Numbered from the stretch's first letter, positions 26,803-36,462 are shown. The stretch: DNA of 62,300 nt from Anaerophaga thermohalophila DSM 12881 (GCF_000191885.1 NZ_AEWI01000043.1:1-62300); one strand, 5' to 3'. The notes: generated by a model not told the origin, from the letters alone. Made by a program: numbers and translations.

Positions 26803-28050
26803 ATGCATGTTTTATTTTTAAGCACAAACCAAAGTAAAGGAGGGGCCGCTATTGCAGCTAACCGGTACTTTAATGCATTTAGAAGTGTTGGTGGTGAATC
26901 TGCTTTTGCTGCGCTGAATGTGGAGAAGCCAGGGAATGGTTATGTTAAGCTAAAATACAGTTTCCCGTTTCGGAAACTGGTGAAGTATTTATTTAAAAAG
27001 GAGAAACGAAAAACGTTCAGACGGAAAATTCCCGGCGAAGGTTATTGGTCGGTATCCATGTATCCGCGCTTTCAGTACCGCAGGATAAAACGTCTGAAGC
27101 CCGAAATATTGTGTCTGAACTGGATTAACGACGATTTTCTGTCTGTGCGTGAGATAGGTAAGTTTAAAGTTCCGATAGTATGGGTGTTTCATGATATGTG
27201 GGGAGTTACCGGCGGATGTCATTATCCGGGCGATTGTACGGGATTTCAAACGGGATGCGGAAACTGCCCTAAGTTAAAATATTCGCATGAGCACGATTGG
27301 AGCCGGTATTTGTGGCGCCAAAAATATGAGAACTGGAAAGATTTGGACATTACCGTATTATGTCCCAGTCACTGGATGGCCGGTATGGTTAAAAAGAGCC
27401 TTCTTTTTGGCGATAAACGCATTGAAGTTTGTCCTTACAGCATCGAACTTGATGTGTTTAAGCCCATGAATTCTGTTACTCTCAGAGAAACCTTAGGGAT
27501 AAGACAAGACCAGAAAGTTTTACTTTTTGGGGCAGTCAACTCCATGCACGATACGCGTAAAGGTGCCCACCTGCTGGTTGATGCTCTTACCAGGCTTGAA
27601 GGAAAGATTCCTGCCGATGATCTTGTCTTCCTTGTGTTTGGTGCAAAAAAATCACCTGAACTTGAGAAAGTTCCTTTTAAGGTTGTAAACCTTGGATTTA
27701 TTCGTGAGAAAAGTGAACTGGCAAAGTATTATGCCGCAAGTACCGCATTTGTACTGCCATCACTGGAAGATAATCTTCCCAACACTGTTCTGGAATCACT
27801 GGCCTGCGGAACACCTGTTGTGGCATTCAATATCGGAGGAATTTCAGATATGATAGACCATGAGCAAAACGGATTACTGGTAGAAGAAACAGATACGAAA
27901 AAGCTTGCCGAAGCCCTGGAACGGATGGTAAAAATGCCGGACGATCAGTACCGTATGATGCAGTCTGATGCCCGCAAGAAAATAGAGACCGGTTTTTCAC
28001 CCGAAGTCATTGGGAAAAGACTTCAGCAAATCTTTGAGTCAATAATGTAA
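26803..28050 (+). CDS. glycosyltransferase family 4
   Basis: This 415-residue GT-B enzyme has an N-terminal Rossmann half starting MHVLFLSTNQSKGGAAIAANRY and a middle WVFHDMWGVTGGCHYPGDC. The C-terminal GT4 half includes the FVLPSLEDNLPNTVLESLACGTPVVAFN signature (about residue 320, ExxACGxP type), which binds the sugar nucleotide. The Cys-rich stretch GGCHYPGDCTGFQTGCGNCP (about residues 139-158) is characteristic of one GT4 subgroup in polysaccharide loci. It adds one sugar to the repeat unit on the cytoplasmic face. First gene of the second block, 9 bases before the next gene. Confidence 0.93.
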   Translation: MHVLFLSTNQSKGGAAIAANRYFNAFRSVGGESAFAALNVEKPGNGYVKLKYSFPFRKLVKYLFKKEKRKTFRRKIPGEGYWSVSMYPRFQYRRIKRLKPEILCLNWINDDFLSVREIGKFKVPIVWVFHDMWGVTGGCHYPGDCTGFQTGCGNCPKLKYSHEHDWSRYLWRQKYENWKDLDITVLCPSHWMAGMVKKSLLFGDKRIEVCPYSIELDVFKPMNSVTLRETLGIRQDQKVLLFGAVNSMHDTRKGAHLLVDALTRLEGKIPADDLVFLVFGAKKSPELEKVPFKVVNLGFIREKSELAKYYAASTAFVLPSLEDNLPNTVLESLACGTPVVAFNIGGISDMIDHEQNGLLVEETDTKKLAEALERMVKMPDDQYRMMQSDARKKIETGFSPEVIGKRLQQIFESIM

Positions 28051-28058
28051 AAATAATT

Positions 28059-28901
28059 ATGAGTAAAACGAGTTTACCTAAAGTTACCATTGTAACACCA
28101 TCATATAATCAGGCCGATTTCCTGGAAGAAACCATGCTCTCGGTACTGAATCAAACGTACCCGAACATAGAATACATTGTTGTGGATGGCGGTTCAACAG
28201 ATGGTAGCGTAGATATTATCAAAAGGTACGAAAACCGGCTGTCCTGGTGGGTGAGTGAGACTGACACCGGGCAGAGCGATGCCATTAACAAGGGGTTTTC
28301 TCATGCTACAGGCGAAATATATAACTGGCTCAACTCAGATGATATCCTATATCCGGAAGCGGTGAGTGTTGCCGTTCATTTTATGCAAAAATATCCGCAG
28401 TACGAGTTGGTTTACGGCGACAGGGTTGTTATTGATAATAAGGGACGAATACTGGATGTTTTTGAACCGGTATCGGTGTCGAAACGTATGGCAGGATTTG
28501 CGCTTCGTATACCCCAGGAAACAACATTTTTTACTTCACGGATATGGCATAAAGTCGGAGGGTTGAACACGGAATTGCATTTTGTGATGGACTCGGATCT
28601 ATGGCATCGTTTTTTGGAAGAGACACGGTTTTTCCATATACCGGTTTTTATGGGGGCTTATCGAAATCATGAGGAGTCTAAATCGGTATACGGGATGGGA
28701 AAGACTGTTTCGGAAAGAGCAATTACTGAAGTAAAATATCTTAGAAAAAATTATTCCACTTTTTTTTCCAGAATAAAATACCTCAGAAGAGGCATGAGAT
28801 ATTTTAATGTTTTTCAGCAGGCATATGAAAAAAACAAACGTAGACGACGATTATTGAAGGAGGAAGTTCGCGAATTGATCTTTGATAATGGGAAAAGTTA
28901 A
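28059..28901 (+). CDS. glycosyltransferase family 2
   Basis: This 280-residue GT-A enzyme opens VTIVTPSYNQADFLEETM and has VVDGGSTDGS (nucleotide-binding), WVSETDTGQSDAINKGF and the metal-binding WLNSDD (about residues 91-96). The DTGQSDAINKGF block is shared by a GT2 subgroup common in capsule loci. There is no membrane helix, so it is probably peripheral. The gene follows the GT4 at 26803 by 9 bases and is clearly in the same operon. Acceptor and donor cannot be assigned. Confidence 0.93.
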   Translation: MSKTSLPKVTIVTPSYNQADFLEETMLSVLNQTYPNIEYIVVDGGSTDGSVDIIKRYENRLSWWVSETDTGQSDAINKGFSHATGEIYNWLNSDDILYPEAVSVAVHFMQKYPQYELVYGDRVVIDNKGRILDVFEPVSVSKRMAGFALRIPQETTFFTSRIWHKVGGLNTELHFVMDSDLWHRFLEETRFFHIPVFMGAYRNHEESKSVYGMGKTVSERAITEVKYLRKNYSTFFSRIKYLRRGMRYFNVFQQAYEKNKRRRRLLKEEVRELIFDNGKS

Positions 28902-28948
28902 ATACTCTGTATGTTGTTTAGGTGATTTAATGACTATAATCCAGTGCG

Positions 28949-30115
28949 ATGATACAACTCTCTAAAGGCGTAAGTTTTGCCTATAAGGTATTGCGTTCGT
29001 CCGCAGCTAAAATGTATTACCTGCGTGCCGATTTGGAATTCGATGAAAGCAATAGAAATGCTTTAAAGAAACTTCACCCAATAAAAAAGGTTGATAAAGA
29101 GGTGTTTAATGCTCATAAAAAAATGTGGCTTGGATGGAGTGCGTCTGCTTTTTTATCTATGAGTTCATTACATTTATTCAAGACCTTGAGTGATATTCAG
29201 ACACCAAAATTTTTACCAATTAACGTGTATTTTACCACAGTAAATCCAATTCTAAATAATAAGATGATGGGATGGGCTTATGCCCAGAAAGGTAATTATT
29301 ATCAACTTTTTGGTATTGACAATGAGCCTGTTACTATCCTAAGAAACTTAAATGGTCTTTTTTTCGATTTTAAAGGCAACAATATCAATAGTCCTAAAGA
29401 TTTTTTGGAGACAGAATTGAAAAAGCTAACGAAAATTATAATTAAACCGGCATCAGAATCTTGGGGAGGAAAAAATGTACTATCATTTGAAAAAAATTTG
29501 TATGGAGAATGGAAATGCATTAACAATGAAAGAATCAACCTGGAATTATCTGAATTAGATACTATTTACAATGATAATTATGTTATTCAGGAATATTTGG
29601 AACAGCATCCTTTCTATAAAAAGCTAAATCCGACTTCATTCAACACCCTGAGAGTTTATGTTTACCGGTCAGTGATTGACCAAATTCCTCATGTATTGCA
29701 TACTACGTTGAGAGTAGGAAGGGCTGGAAGCATCGTTGATAATGTAAAGGCAGGAGGTATAAGTTTTTATGTGATGCCTGATGGTAGGTTATTACATGGA
29801 TTTGATCACGATTTTAGAAGAGTTGAATGGATATCCGGCGACCCATTAATTAAGTTGTCCGATTTGGGTAAAATACCGGGATTAAAAGATATTCATGATC
29901 TGGCTTTGTTTGTTGCAACAAAAATACCATATAGTCGTGTCGTGGCATTTGATATAAATATAGATAGTTATGGAAAGCCCAGATTGATAGAATTGAATAC
30001 TTTTTATCCAGGGATTTCAATGCAGGTTTATGGATTTCCCTTTTTTGGAGAATTTACCGATGAGGTGATTTCATACTGTAAAGAACAGAAGAAAAACGAT
30101 TATTTGATGATTTAA
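28949..30115 (+). CDS. sugar-transfer-associated ATP-grasp protein, paralogue 1
   Basis: This 388-residue protein matches the ATPgrasp_ST type: IIIKPASESWGGKNV (ATP-binding Lys and Gly loop, about residue 154), YVIQEYLEQHP, FNTLRVYVYRS, a metal-binding region with GGISFYVMPDGRL, and IELNTFYPGI near the C-terminus (Glu/Asn metal ligands). ATP-grasp enzymes form an acyl-phosphate and join a carboxylate to an amine or similar. In capsule loci this family is thought to attach carboxylic substituents, but its reaction is not established. The next gene is a diverged tandem duplicate. DNA here is noticeably more AT-rich than in the flanking glycosyltransferase genes. Confidence 0.85.
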   Translation: MIQLSKGVSFAYKVLRSSAAKMYYLRADLEFDESNRNALKKLHPIKKVDKEVFNAHKKMWLGWSASAFLSMSSLHLFKTLSDIQTPKFLPINVYFTTVNPILNNKMMGWAYAQKGNYYQLFGIDNEPVTILRNLNGLFFDFKGNNINSPKDFLETELKKLTKIIIKPASESWGGKNVLSFEKNLYGEWKCINNERINLELSELDTIYNDNYVIQEYLEQHPFYKKLNPTSFNTLRVYVYRSVIDQIPHVLHTTLRVGRAGSIVDNVKAGGISFYVMPDGRLLHGFDHDFRRVEWISGDPLIKLSDLGKIPGLKDIHDLALFVATKIPYSRVVAFDINIDSYGKPRLIELNTFYPGISMQVYGFPFFGEFTDEVISYCKEQKKNDYLMI

Positions 30116-30125
30116 TCAACTTACA

Positions 30126-31301
30126 ATGAAAACGGTAGTAAAATATGAGTTATTAGTAAAATATCGGATGATTTTTGATTTCTTTTACAGAGCCCTGAAA
30201 AAAATGGTACGCCTGGCATCTAATCATCTTATCTATTCCGGTTGTCTTGTCACCGCATATCTTTCAAAAAGCAAAAGCTCCTTTTCTGACGGGGTATCTT
30301 CGCAGGAGGTAGGAGAATTTAAAAAAAGATGGAAAGGAATTTCGAATTATGTTCCAAAAGTATTTTTAGAGATTTACCAACCTTTTTCCGGGATAAAAAC
30401 ATCGGATTTTGTTCCGGATAGTATTTTTTTTACACACATTGAGCCGATTATGAACAATGTGGAGTTTTCACGCAGTTTTGCCGATAAAAACATGTATTCT
30501 CTTTTGATAGACCATAGCTTTCAACCTAAGGTTCTGCTAAGAAGAATGCATGGGCGCTTTTTAGATAGTGATTATCATACAGTTTATCATATAGATGATT
30601 TTCTTTCAATTTTGGCAGTTAATTATGAACGGGTTATCATTAAGCCTTCAATTTTGTCTCAGGGGGGCAGACGTATCAGGCTTCTCGAATCCAGGGACGG
30701 CAAACTTTTTTTTGAAGATGCACATGTAACCCTGGGCTGGCTGTCCAAAGAATATAATGACAATTTTCTGATTCAGGAATATGTCCAACAACATCCGTTC
30801 TATTCTGCCTTTAATTCTTCGTCTTTGAATACTTTGAGGATTTATACTTACCGGTCGGTAAAAGATGAAAAGGTTCATATACTCTCTTCTATGTTGAGAG
30901 TTGGGAAACCAGGATATTATATAGACAATATAAGTTTGGGAGGAAAAGCGTGTGGGTTGTTTGCGGATGGAAGACTAAATGGAATTGCTAATGATTACGA
31001 GGGAAAAACCTATAAGAGAGTTGGAAATGTTGACCTGACTTTACATGAGAAGGTAGTGGGATTTGAAGATGTGATCCGAAAAGCCAAAAAGGTTGCAGAA
31101 ACTCAATACTATTCCAGGTTAATTGGATTTGACTTTTGTGTAAATGAGCAGGAGCAAGGTTTATTGATCGAATTAAACAATTATGATGTGGGAATTGAAC
31201 GTGTGCAAAAATGCAACGGCCCCTTATTTGGTGATTTTACCGATGAAATTATTGACTATTGCAGAAAGAAAAAGGGATCTTTCAAATACATAATCCGTTG
31301 A
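30126..31301 (+). CDS. sugar-transfer-associated ATP-grasp protein, paralogue 2
   Basis: This 391-residue protein is colinear with the preceding one: RVIIKPSILSQGGRRIRLL, FLIQEYVQQHPFY, LNTLRIYTYRSV, LRVGKPGYYIDNISLGG and LLIELNNYDVGI align with the same positions. It has kept the ATP- and metal-binding residues, so it is likely active on a different substrate. The N-terminal 40 residues include a hydrophobic stretch (IYSGCLVTAYL) that may be membrane-associated. It starts 10 bases after paralogue 1 and ends 4 bases before the Asn-synthase-like gene, so the three are one transcription unit. Met15 is a possible alternative start. Confidence 0.85.
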   Translation: MKTVVKYELLVKYRMIFDFFYRALKKMVRLASNHLIYSGCLVTAYLSKSKSSFSDGVSSQEVGEFKKRWKGISNYVPKVFLEIYQPFSGIKTSDFVPDSIFFTHIEPIMNNVEFSRSFADKNMYSLLIDHSFQPKVLLRRMHGRFLDSDYHTVYHIDDFLSILAVNYERVIIKPSILSQGGRRIRLLESRDGKLFFEDAHVTLGWLSKEYNDNFLIQEYVQQHPFYSAFNSSSLNTLRIYTYRSVKDEKVHILSSMLRVGKPGYYIDNISLGGKACGLFADGRLNGIANDYEGKTYKRVGNVDLTLHEKVVGFEDVIRKAKKVAETQYYSRLIGFDFCVNEQEQGLLIELNNYDVGIERVQKCNGPLFGDFTDEIIDYCRKKKGSFKYIIR

Positions 31302-31305
31302 CAGA

Positions 31306-32529
31306 ATGGAAATACACTCAAAAATATCATCCTTTCTTGAATTGGGATACTTTATGGATTATTCGGAGCAAACGGTTCGGCTTCCTGATAAAATATTCCC
31401 GACAGACCAAGATGGTCTGTCGCAGAAGGAACTGTTTGTCACGGCCAGGCAGAAGTTATTGAAATCTTTTAGTGCTGCCTTTTCACCTGGTCAGGTTTGT
31501 GTGGTTCCGTTAAGCGGAGGTCTTGACAGTCGTGCTGTTTTGGGTGGACTGCTTCAGTTTAGTGAGGCTTCCAACATCATTACTTATACTTTTGGTATTC
31601 CCGGATCGTTTGACTACGAGATAGCAGCGAAAGTTGCCAGGTCTGTTGGCGTCAATAATATCAGAATTTCCCTGGAAAAGTATGAGTTTTCGCTGGAGGA
31701 ACTTTTGGCCGTGTCGAAAGCCATGGATCATCAAACCTTATTGTTTTTTCATACGCCTTACAGAATGGTTAAACGTGATTTTGGCGGAGGGGTTCATTGG
31801 TCGGGCTTTTTAGGCGAAGCGATTACCGGGGATCATGTTCGCGGCAATCTGGCCAGGTCGCTCGATGAAGCAGAAAGAAAATTTTTGAATTTCAACCGGT
31901 ATGTGAAGGGAGAGGACAGTGCTTTGTTATCTGATGGCATGTCATACGCGCAAAATAAACTTGACCGTCCGCAACCCGCTCAGGGTTTTTTAACTTTTGA
32001 AGAAGGTCTGGACTTATTGAATCGTCAAAACAAATATATAGCACCTCATGTCATGCTGAAAACATTTGAGCATCGGGCTCCTTTCAATGACCCGGAAGTT
32101 ATCAGGTTTTTTCTGGGATTGAGTGAGGCGCAAAAACGACATCAGTTTTTCTTTAAAGAATTCCTGCAATGGTGGAAGCCCGACCTCTTCAGTTTGCCTG
32201 TAAAAAACAATCTTGGATATTCTCTTGGCGTAGCCGGGTGGCGGTTAGAGTTCAGAAAGAAATGGATTGGATTCAGGAAAAGACTTGGAAACAGCAATGA
32301 CCCTAACATCAATTATTTTAATTTTTCTGTACGGGTTGTTGATGATGAAGTATTCAAACAGCTTGTATGGTCCCAGTTGAGCGATCTGGATCAGCGAAAA
32401 ATTTTGCCGGAAGCAATCAGGCCCTTGAAATTATGGAAAGAACATCAGGACAGAATTCAGGATCATGGTAAAATAATTCAGGGTCTTGCTTCTCTGGAGA
32501 TTCATCTGAAAGCAGGAAAAAAGTTATGA
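31306..32529 (+). CDS. asparagine-synthase-domain PP-loop protein lacking glutaminase domain
   Basis: This 407-residue protein has only the C-terminal half of an asparagine synthase. The PP-loop PLSGGLDSRAVL sits at about residues 68-79, so there is no room for an N-terminal glutaminase. A following GSFDYEIAAKVA (adenylate/Asp-type recognition) and an ENIRFFLGL-like helical region (VIRFFLGLSEAQKRHQFF) fit the family. It probably adenylates a carboxylate and takes ammonia or another amine from elsewhere. Directly downstream of the two ATP-grasp genes, it suggests a three-protein module modifying a sugar or polymer carboxylate. The function is inference. Confidence 0.8.
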   Translation: MEIHSKISSFLELGYFMDYSEQTVRLPDKIFPTDQDGLSQKELFVTARQKLLKSFSAAFSPGQVCVVPLSGGLDSRAVLGGLLQFSEASNIITYTFGIPGSFDYEIAAKVARSVGVNNIRISLEKYEFSLEELLAVSKAMDHQTLLFFHTPYRMVKRDFGGGVHWSGFLGEAITGDHVRGNLARSLDEAERKFLNFNRYVKGEDSALLSDGMSYAQNKLDRPQPAQGFLTFEEGLDLLNRQNKYIAPHVMLKTFEHRAPFNDPEVIRFFLGLSEAQKRHQFFFKEFLQWWKPDLFSLPVKNNLGYSLGVAGWRLEFRKKWIGFRKRLGNSNDPNINYFNFSVRVVDDEVFKQLVWSQLSDLDQRKILPEAIRPLKLWKEHQDRIQDHGKIIQGLASLEIHLKAGKKL

Positions 32530-32604
32530 CACGGGTATGACAAGGAATGCCATTATTGCCAAAATAAAATGCGATGCCGAAGGTTTGGTACTAATTCTAT
32601 ATTA

Positions 32605-32766
32605 ATGAAACGAGCATGACAAAGATTGCCTTAATAGATTATCAGATTTTTAGATATAAGATTTAAGATGAAATGAACACAGATAGTTTTTCCACAATAA
32701 GAATATGTATAAATCTTTCATGCGAGTTCCATCAGACCAATAATTTAAGTAAATTATATACGGATG
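32605..32766 (+). repeat. Family C element, copy C1, supplies start of next gene
   Basis: ATGAAACGAGCATGACAAAG starts the copy. The conserved 3' half at 32702-32766 runs TATGTATAAATC, CATGCGAGTTCCATCAGACC, AATAATTTAAG and TATATACGGATG, whose last three bases are the ATG of the glycosyltransferase at 32764. About 60 extra bases separate the two halves compared with copy C7. Together they fill the gap 32530-32763. Confidence 0.75.
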
Positions 32767-33894
32767 AAAAATATGAAATTATTATATGTATCAGAAGTGT
32801 ATCTTCCCGGTCGTAAGGCCAGTGGTATCCATGTAATGCGCATGTGCAAGGCATTTTCTGAACAAGGCCTGAAAGTCAGACTGTTGGCGTTTCGTTCGAA
32901 GCAGTACTCTGATGTTGAACATTTGTTTGATTATTATGGTATTGATGACAGTTTTGAAATTAAATTTTTGAGAAGTCCCGGTACCGGAAGGTTGGCAGCT
33001 TTTTATATGGCTTTAAGGGCAATGTTCGAAGTGCTTTTTTTTCGGCCCCATATTGCTTATACCCGTTCGCCTGTGTCCTCTTTGTTTTTTTCTCTTTTGA
33101 ACCGGCCGTTTGTTTTCGAATCGCATGCAATAATGGATCGTTCCGCCCATAAATGGCTTTCTTCATTTTTTCAGCATTTTTCAAATGTAAATAACTTTCT
33201 TGGGCTGGTGGTTATTTCTTCAGCATTGAAAAAGATGTTTGTTGAAAAAGGAACCCCTCCCGAAGATATATTTGTCGCACATGATGCAGCCGACGCCAAG
33301 TCTTTGGACGAAAAAGGAGAATTAAAAGGTAATTTCGGCTTTAATGCCGGATATTTTGGGAATATATACAAAGGGCGTGGTGTTGAAATCATTGTTGCCA
33401 TGGCGAAAAAGAGACCTGAAATAGGTTTTCACATTATCGGGGGGATTGCAGAGGATTTACCCGGAAACCCTGAACTCCCTGATAATTTGGTTTTTTATGG
33501 TTTTCTGCCTCCTTCTGAAGTTCATTTATACCGTAACGCATGCGATGTACTTTTAGCACCTTATCAGTCGGAAGTGTTTGTTTCCAATAAGCAAGCCTTT
33601 TCTACCAGTTTATATATGTCGCCACTGAAAATATTTGAGTATATGTCGGCCCGGAAGGCAATTATTGTAAGTGATATGCCTGTCTTGAGGGAGGTGTTAT
33701 CGGATACTTCCTCCATGTTGGTTGCCCCGGCAGACGAAAATGCATGGGTAGATGCTATAGATATTCTGAAAAGAGATGAAACAAAGCGAGAAGAGATTGC
33801 ACGAAATGCTTATCAGAAATTTTGTGAAGAGTTTACATGGGGTAAGAGAGCCGAATCCATTTTACAATGGTTACTTGACCGGTTAAAGAATTGA
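32764..33894 (+). CDS. glycosyltransferase family 4
   Basis: This 376-residue GT-B enzyme begins MKNMKLLYVSEVYLPGRKASGIHVMRM. It has an N-terminal acceptor-binding half with RPHIAYTRSPVSSLF and a C-terminal half with NAGYFGNIYKGRGVEI, LVFYGFLPPSEVHLYRNACD and PLKIFEYMSARKAIIVSD (the Glu motif of GT4). Its start codon lies in the 3' end of a family C repeat. It is followed after 3 bases by another GT4. Donor sugar unknown. Met4 is a possible alternative start. Confidence 0.92.
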   Translation: MKNMKLLYVSEVYLPGRKASGIHVMRMCKAFSEQGLKVRLLAFRSKQYSDVEHLFDYYGIDDSFEIKFLRSPGTGRLAAFYMALRAMFEVLFFRPHIAYTRSPVSSLFFSLLNRPFVFESHAIMDRSAHKWLSSFFQHFSNVNNFLGLVVISSALKKMFVEKGTPPEDIFVAHDAADAKSLDEKGELKGNFGFNAGYFGNIYKGRGVEIIVAMAKKRPEIGFHIIGGIAEDLPGNPELPDNLVFYGFLPPSEVHLYRNACDVLLAPYQSEVFVSNKQAFSTSLYMSPLKIFEYMSARKAIIVSDMPVLREVLSDTSSMLVAPADENAWVDAIDILKRDETKREEIARNAYQKFCEEFTWGKRAESILQWLLDRLKN

Positions 33895-33897
33895 CTT

Positions 33898-34989
33898 ATG
33901 AAGGTTTTAATGATAATAGAAAGTTTGAGGGATGGAGGGAAGCAACGACGTATGGTTGAGTTGTTAAGGGTGTTCTCTGCCAGTAAGAAGTACGAAGTAA
34001 TGGTACTTTTTCTTAAGAACTCTGTTCATTATGAAGAAATATATAATCTTCCCGGCGTGCAGACATATTATTTAGAACGCAGGTTTCGTTCCGATCCCGG
34101 TGTGTTTTATTCTTTTGTTCGTGAAGCCCGGAAGTTTGAACCCGATTTGGTTCATGCATGGGGAGGACTGCCGGCCATTGTTGCGTTGCCTTATGTGTTG
34201 TTCTACCGTAAGCCCTTTGTAAACGGGATGATTGCCAATTCCCGGCTTAAGCTTTTCTCGCCGGAATGGTTCAGGGTGAAATGTTCCTTTCCATTTTCAG
34301 ACGTAATAATCTCAAATTCGGAAATCGGCCTTAAAGTATATAAGGTTCCTGAGCGCAAAAAAAGATTGGTAAGAAACGGGATTAATTTTGACCGTATTGT
34401 TCATCAGGATAGTACAGAGGATATAAGAAACCGCCTTGGAATTCCCCGTGATAAAAAAATTGTTGGTATGGTAGCTACCATCGACTGGCGCAAAAATTTT
34501 CCTATGTATGTAAATGCTGCCTTGTCGGTATTAGAGAAAAGAAATGATACTCTCTTCATCATAGTAGGTGACGGGCCGGATAGGGAAAAGATAGAGGCCA
34601 TGATTCCCGAAGAGAAAAAATGCCATTTCTTTTTCACCGGAAAAATACACAATGTTGAAGAGGTGGTCTCCTTGTTTGATGTGGGAGTGCTGGCTTCTTA
34701 TGGTGAAGGAACCTCAAACAGTCTGTTGGAATACATGCTTTTTGAGAAACCAGTGGTTGCAACGGATGTTTTTGGTATTAATGAGGTTGTAGAAGACGGA
34801 GTTAACGGCTATTTAGTGCCCCATGATAATTTTATTGAAATGGGAATAAAAATCTCCAGACTTCTGGACAACAGGATACTTGCTGTTAAGATGGGGAAAG
34901 AAGGCAGAAAGACCGTTGAATCCGGATATTCTATTGGTCAAATGGTAGCCGGATATGAAAATATTTACAAAGAAGTTATTCGTCTATGA
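33898..34989 (+). CDS. glycosyltransferase family 4
   Basis: This 363-residue GT-B enzyme opens MKVLMIIESLRDGGKQRRMVELLRVF with the Gly-Gly loop typical of GT4. The C-terminal half includes VGMVATIDWRKNFPMYVNA, FFTGKIHNVEEVVSLFDVG and SYGEGTSNSLLEYMLFEKPV (Glu motif) followed by VVATDVFGINEVV. The stop overlaps the next start as ATGA. The tight spacing from 32764 onward indicates one operon. Donor and acceptor cannot be predicted. Confidence 0.92.
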   Translation: MKVLMIIESLRDGGKQRRMVELLRVFSASKKYEVMVLFLKNSVHYEEIYNLPGVQTYYLERRFRSDPGVFYSFVREARKFEPDLVHAWGGLPAIVALPYVLFYRKPFVNGMIANSRLKLFSPEWFRVKCSFPFSDVIISNSEIGLKVYKVPERKKRLVRNGINFDRIVHQDSTEDIRNRLGIPRDKKIVGMVATIDWRKNFPMYVNAALSVLEKRNDTLFIIVGDGPDREKIEAMIPEEKKCHFFFTGKIHNVEEVVSLFDVGVLASYGEGTSNSLLEYMLFEKPVVATDVFGINEVVEDGVNGYLVPHDNFIEMGIKISRLLDNRILAVKMGKEGRKTVESGYSIGQMVAGYENIYKEVIRL

Positions 34990-36431
34990 AGAAGCGTCTG
35001 TTCATAGCAGTTGAGAATAGATATGTTGCCCGGTGGGTAGCAGATATGCTTAAAGATTTTTCTTCCGGAAATGAGGTGGAAATAAATCTCCTCATCACGA
35101 AGCAACAGAAAACCGGTAGTCGGGTTTTAGACAGATTTTTACCCCCAAAACTCAGAAAAATTTTCAGTAAAGTGGATATAACCGGTTTGTTTCCTGTAGT
35201 TTCCGGTGATAACAGTTCCCCCTTTTTGGGAATGGTTTCACATCAATTGCGGAAATTAATCCCGGATACCGGCAATTTTCCTTCCAAAAGATTGTTTTTG
35301 GAAAAGGGGAATAAGATAAGTGCCGGTGGATATGAGGGTGCCTGGTTTTTTCTTTGGCACTTTTTGGCACTTTCCTCTCCTCTTGTAATAAAGGATGAAG
35401 ATGCGAATTGCAGTTATCATGCATTTTTTCAGGTTGGCAGCTACAGCTTTGAAAAAAACTCCGGTTTTTTAAGATTCAATATCGAAAAGCTTCTGAATCA
35501 ATTGATTTTTGCCGGGAGTCATGGTTTACCAAAAGCTAAATCATCTGATATTCAGAGAGGCAAGTTATTGAAAATACTCAAATATCCGTTTTGGAAATTT
35601 TTTCAGAAATATCGCGAGAGATTTCTTGCTCCCCGATGGCGATTAATTACAATGGATATAGAGGCTCTGAATGAGATGAAACGGATTAATTCTAAAGTGA
35701 TTTCTCCCCCTGTCGGGTTAGAGTGGGCAGATCCAATGCTGGCTGATTCCAATGAAGGATTGTTTCTTTTTGTTGAAGAAGAAGTGAATGACAAAGGACA
35801 CATTTCGGTAGTTCGTTTAAACAGAGAGACTCTGTCTTTTACTGAGGCTCCGCAAAAAATCATCGAGAAGCCCACCCATCTGTCATATCCATTTGTTTTC
35901 AGAGTTGGCTCCGACTGGTATATGATACCCGAGAGCAGTGAAGAAAGAAAAATGACCATATACAAATCATTGCAGTTCCCCCTGGTTTGGGTGCCGGTCA
36001 GGAATGTTTTCGAAAATGAACAATGGGTAGATACAACACCTTTTTTCCACGATGGTAAGTGGTGGATTTTTTCGGTGAAAAAACGGGTTGATTATGCATC
36101 CTCCTACCAGGATCTGTTTTTGTTCTATTCGAATGATATCATTAACGGAGAATGGCATTCCCACCCTAAAAATCCGGTGGTTTCCGATGTTCGGCATGCC
36201 CGTCCGGCCGGAGCGGTCTTTTCATATCGTGGAAAATTATTTCGTCCGGCACAGAATTGCCTGCACAAATACGGGGGCAGTCTGATGTTGTGCGAGATAA
36301 TAAGGTTGACCGACGATGATTATGAGGAGCAGATATGTGGAGAATTTCTTTTTCCCTGGTACAGTAAATTGTCATCGTTCCATACCATTGCTGTTTGCAA
36401 TGACCGGCTGATGGGAGATTGTTATTATTAA
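34986..36431 (+). CDS. GINT1_N-like beta-propeller glycan enzyme
   Basis: This 481-residue protein has a C-terminal half (about 240-481) that reads like the five-bladed propeller domain annotated as the N-terminal part of plant glucosamine inositolphosphorylceramide transferase 1: EWADPMLADSNEGLFLFVEE, PTHLSYPFVFRVGSDWYMIPE, DTTPFFHDGKWWIFSV, HARPAGAVFSYRGKLFRPAQN and FHTIAV. The DP/PF/HARPAG pattern also recalls GH43-like folds. The N-terminal 230 residues have no match I recognise, except a formyltransferase-like outline seen in some relatives. It is translationally coupled to the GT4 before it. A role as glycosyltransferase or glycan-modifying enzyme is inference. Confidence 0.65.
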   Translation: MKKRLFIAVENRYVARWVADMLKDFSSGNEVEINLLITKQQKTGSRVLDRFLPPKLRKIFSKVDITGLFPVVSGDNSSPFLGMVSHQLRKLIPDTGNFPSKRLFLEKGNKISAGGYEGAWFFLWHFLALSSPLVIKDEDANCSYHAFFQVGSYSFEKNSGFLRFNIEKLLNQLIFAGSHGLPKAKSSDIQRGKLLKILKYPFWKFFQKYRERFLAPRWRLITMDIEALNEMKRINSKVISPPVGLEWADPMLADSNEGLFLFVEEEVNDKGHISVVRLNRETLSFTEAPQKIIEKPTHLSYPFVFRVGSDWYMIPESSEERKMTIYKSLQFPLVWVPVRNVFENEQWVDTTPFFHDGKWWIFSVKKRVDYASSYQDLFLFYSNDIINGEWHSHPKNPVVSDVRHARPAGAVFSYRGKLFRPAQNCLHKYGGSLMLCEIIRLTDDDYEEQICGEFLFPWYSKLSSFHTIAVCNDRLMGDCYY

Positions 36432-36462
36432 TTTTATCTGTTAATCTGATAATCTGATTTGC

